From Halobacteriales archaeon QS_1_68_20 (GTDB lineage Archaea > Halobacteriota > Halobacteria > Halobacteriales > PXRE01): a stretch of DNA of 64,000 bases. The notes beneath the pieces were generated by a model that did no database searches, had not been told where the DNA came from, and was given only the letters and a program-made list of their open reading frames with translations. Positions 62,899 to 64,000 of the stretch are shown in pieces (the stretch's first letter is position 1; each line of letters begins with the position of its first letter). The stretch covers positions 199,338 to 263,337 of the forward strand of contig PXRE01000026.1 in NCBI GenBank assembly GCA_003021085.1, given 5' to 3'. Made by a program: the position numbers and the translations under genes.

Positions 62899-64000
62899 TC
62901 AGTTCGGAATGTCGTATCCCCTGATTCCGTCGCCGTCGCCCCAGCCGTACTCCTCGACCGACGTCGAGAGCGTCCTGGATCCGGAGAACTCGGGCTCGTA
63001 CCGCTTGATCAGGACCTTCAGCGCCGGGATGTCGTAATCCCCGTCGTGGTAGACCGTCAGTCGCTTGTTGTACATGTAGTGAGAGACCTTCTTGTCGTAG
63101 TCGGAGGTCGTCGGCGTCCGTCCATCCTTGGTCGCGTACAACTCGATGCCGTCACCGTTCTCGACCTCGAAGGTGATGTGACACGGCTTGTCGGTCCCGG
63201 GGTAGTGGGTGTACTCGATGCTGTCGCGGTAATACGGGAAGTCGACGCTGCCATACCTGAAGCTGCTCGTGGCCCCACACTCGTCGTCGTCCCACTCGGC
63301 GGTCATCAGTCCGTAGATCGTGTCGAACTGGAGTCCGGTGACGTCGTGTTGCTGGATGTTCTCGGGCACGTCGTCGGTGTCGTCGTACCCGTGGGCACCG
63401 AGCTGGACGCTCGACCCGAACACGCCGTCACCGTCGTCCTGGTCTGTCCGGTAATAGACGTCGCTCTCGAAGCACCCGCCCTCGATGGCGTTTCCGTAGG
63501 TGTCTTTGCTCTCGCCGTAGGGGAAATCGAGCATCGGGATGTCACGGTTCCACGGGTCCGGTTTCTCGACGTAGCCCCGGTGGATGACCGAGGCGAGGAA
63601 GTCGAGGCTCTCGACCGAGTAGCCGTTCTGGTAGAGTTTTCGCACGGCGTTGGCCCCGACGTGGTCGGCCGTCCCGAGGGACACGACCCGGACGGGGACG
63701 CCACCGTTGGACGCCTTGTAGTCCATGATGAACTGCGCCAGTTTGAAGCCGTTCATCGTCGCCAGGTCGCGTTCGTCGGACGGGCTCGGTCCACCCGCGT
63801 CCCAGGTGTAGACGACCAGGTCGTGGGGTCCCGACGCCGACCGCCCTGGGTAGGTGTCACCCTGGGCGTGCTCGTCGAGGGCGTCCCGGAAGTACTGCAC
63901 CTGGTCGGCCGCGTCCTCGGGGATGACTCCGTCGGAGACGAACACGATCAGTTCGTTGCCGGTGCACGGCACGTCCGACGCGTTGTACTCCCACTTTCCG
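62899..64000 (-). CDS. Secreted alpha/beta-hydrolase-like protein without GxSxG (5' end outside window)
   Basis: At least 366 residues, the frame continuing past 64000 (GKWEYNASDVPCTGNELIVFVSDG). The alpha/beta-hydrolase shell is recognisable: LIVFVSDG, then PHDLVVYTWDAGG (as in VVGYSWDS), NGFKLAQFIMDYKA, VRVVSLGTADHVGANAVRKLYQNGY and SVESLDFLASVIHRGY. In related haloarchaeal enzymes the last part has GHSLG with the Ser nucleophile. Here it is VSLGTADHVG, so the catalytic Ser motif is lost. A beta-rich C-terminal region with Cys (CFESDV, CGATSSF, KPCHITF) follows. Probably exported, given the Cys and layout, but the signal lies outside the window. Confidence 0.6.
   Translation of the reverse strand, partial: GKWEYNASDVPCTGNELIVFVSDGVIPEDAADQVQYFRDALDEHAQGDTYPGRSASGPHDLVVYTWDAGGPSPSDERDLATMNGFKLAQFIMDYKASNGGVPVRVVSLGTADHVGANAVRKLYQNGYSVESLDFLASVIHRGYVEKPDPWNRDIPMLDFPYGESKDTYGNAIEGGCFESDVYYRTDQDDGDGVFGSSVQLGAHGYDDTDDVPENIQQHDVTGLQFDTIYGLMTAEWDDDECGATSSFRYGSVDFPYYRDSIEYTHYPGTDKPCHITFEVENGDGIELYATKDGRTPTTSDYDKKVSHYMYNKRLTVYHDGDYDIPALKVLIKRYEPEFSGSRTLSTSVEEYGWGDGDGIRGYDIPN

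Overview
The window is about 64 kb of high-GC DNA from a halophilic archaeon (class Halobacteria). This rests on strongly acidic proteins rich in D and E, archaeal TATA/BRE promoters with very short leaders, many twin-arginine (Tat) signals, topoisomerase VI, an archaeal proteasome, an ATP-dependent DNA ligase, PhoU fused to an AbrB domain, a pantoate kinase, UPF0212 and several small families restricted to haloarchaea. I cannot fix the genus. Family Haloarculaceae or a relative is a guess. I found no tRNA, rRNA, CRISPR array or complete insertion sequence.

Layout. 1-4.8 kb: tail of a halocyanin-like protein, arginase, a Tat-exported beta-helix protein, a phosphoesterase and a small membrane protein. 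4.9-15.3 kb: DNA topology block of gyrA and gyrB (minus strand, gyrB carrying a 570-residue intein in its TOPRIM motif), a ZIP transporter remnant, then top6B-top6A (plus strand). 15.3-25.4 kb: zinc-ribbon membrane protein, metallo-beta-lactamase fold, HAD phosphatase, DNA ligase, GCS2-like ligase, proteasome beta, a 59-residue membrane protein missing from the ORF track, UPF0212, an HTH-CBS regulator and purM. 25.5-26.9 kb: AT-richer accessory patch with a decayed gene. 26.9-32.2 kb: M50 and TraB membrane proteins, M48 peptidase, thioesterase and PhoU. 32.2-35.5 kb: a large NTPase with two P-loops broken by two frameshifts. 35.5-45.6 kb: small haloarchaeal proteins, two nitrilase-family hydrolases, MaoC hydratase, aldehyde dehydrogenase, RIO-like kinase, acyl-CoA dehydrogenase, a thioredoxin-reductase-like protein and a branched-amino-acid-type binding lipoprotein. 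45.7-49.9 kb: a PIN toxin module inserted beside glutamate dehydrogenase, then CitE-like lyase, thioredoxin and MaoC hydratase. 50-64 kb: broken LVIVD propeller gene, trpS, hflX, pantoate kinase, wHTH repeat protein, two paralogous Tat-exported cysteine-rich miniproteins, a broken acyl-CoA carboxylase, AEC transporter, SDR dehydrogenase, DUF2332 protein, HhH protein and part of a secreted lipase-like protein.

How the genes work together. Gyrase and topoisomerase VI form one topology locus, with a perfect, Z-DNA-prone palindrome just upstream of the gyrB TATA box. gdh, citE and maoC could serve C4/C5 acid metabolism of the methylaspartate-cycle kind (inference).

Most interesting: (1) the tandem Tat-exported Cys-rich miniproteins sharing a promoter-region element; (2) partial duplications of gene 3' ends, stop codon included, at top6A, psmB and gdh, the gdh pair flanking the toxin module; (3) the gyrB intein with an HTH insert; (4) the gyrB palindrome; (5) the dual P-loop NTPase. 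Several genes are frameshifted (32.2, 46.2, 50.1, 58.3 kb, and 26.2 kb). Real decay and assembly indels cannot be told apart from one sequence.
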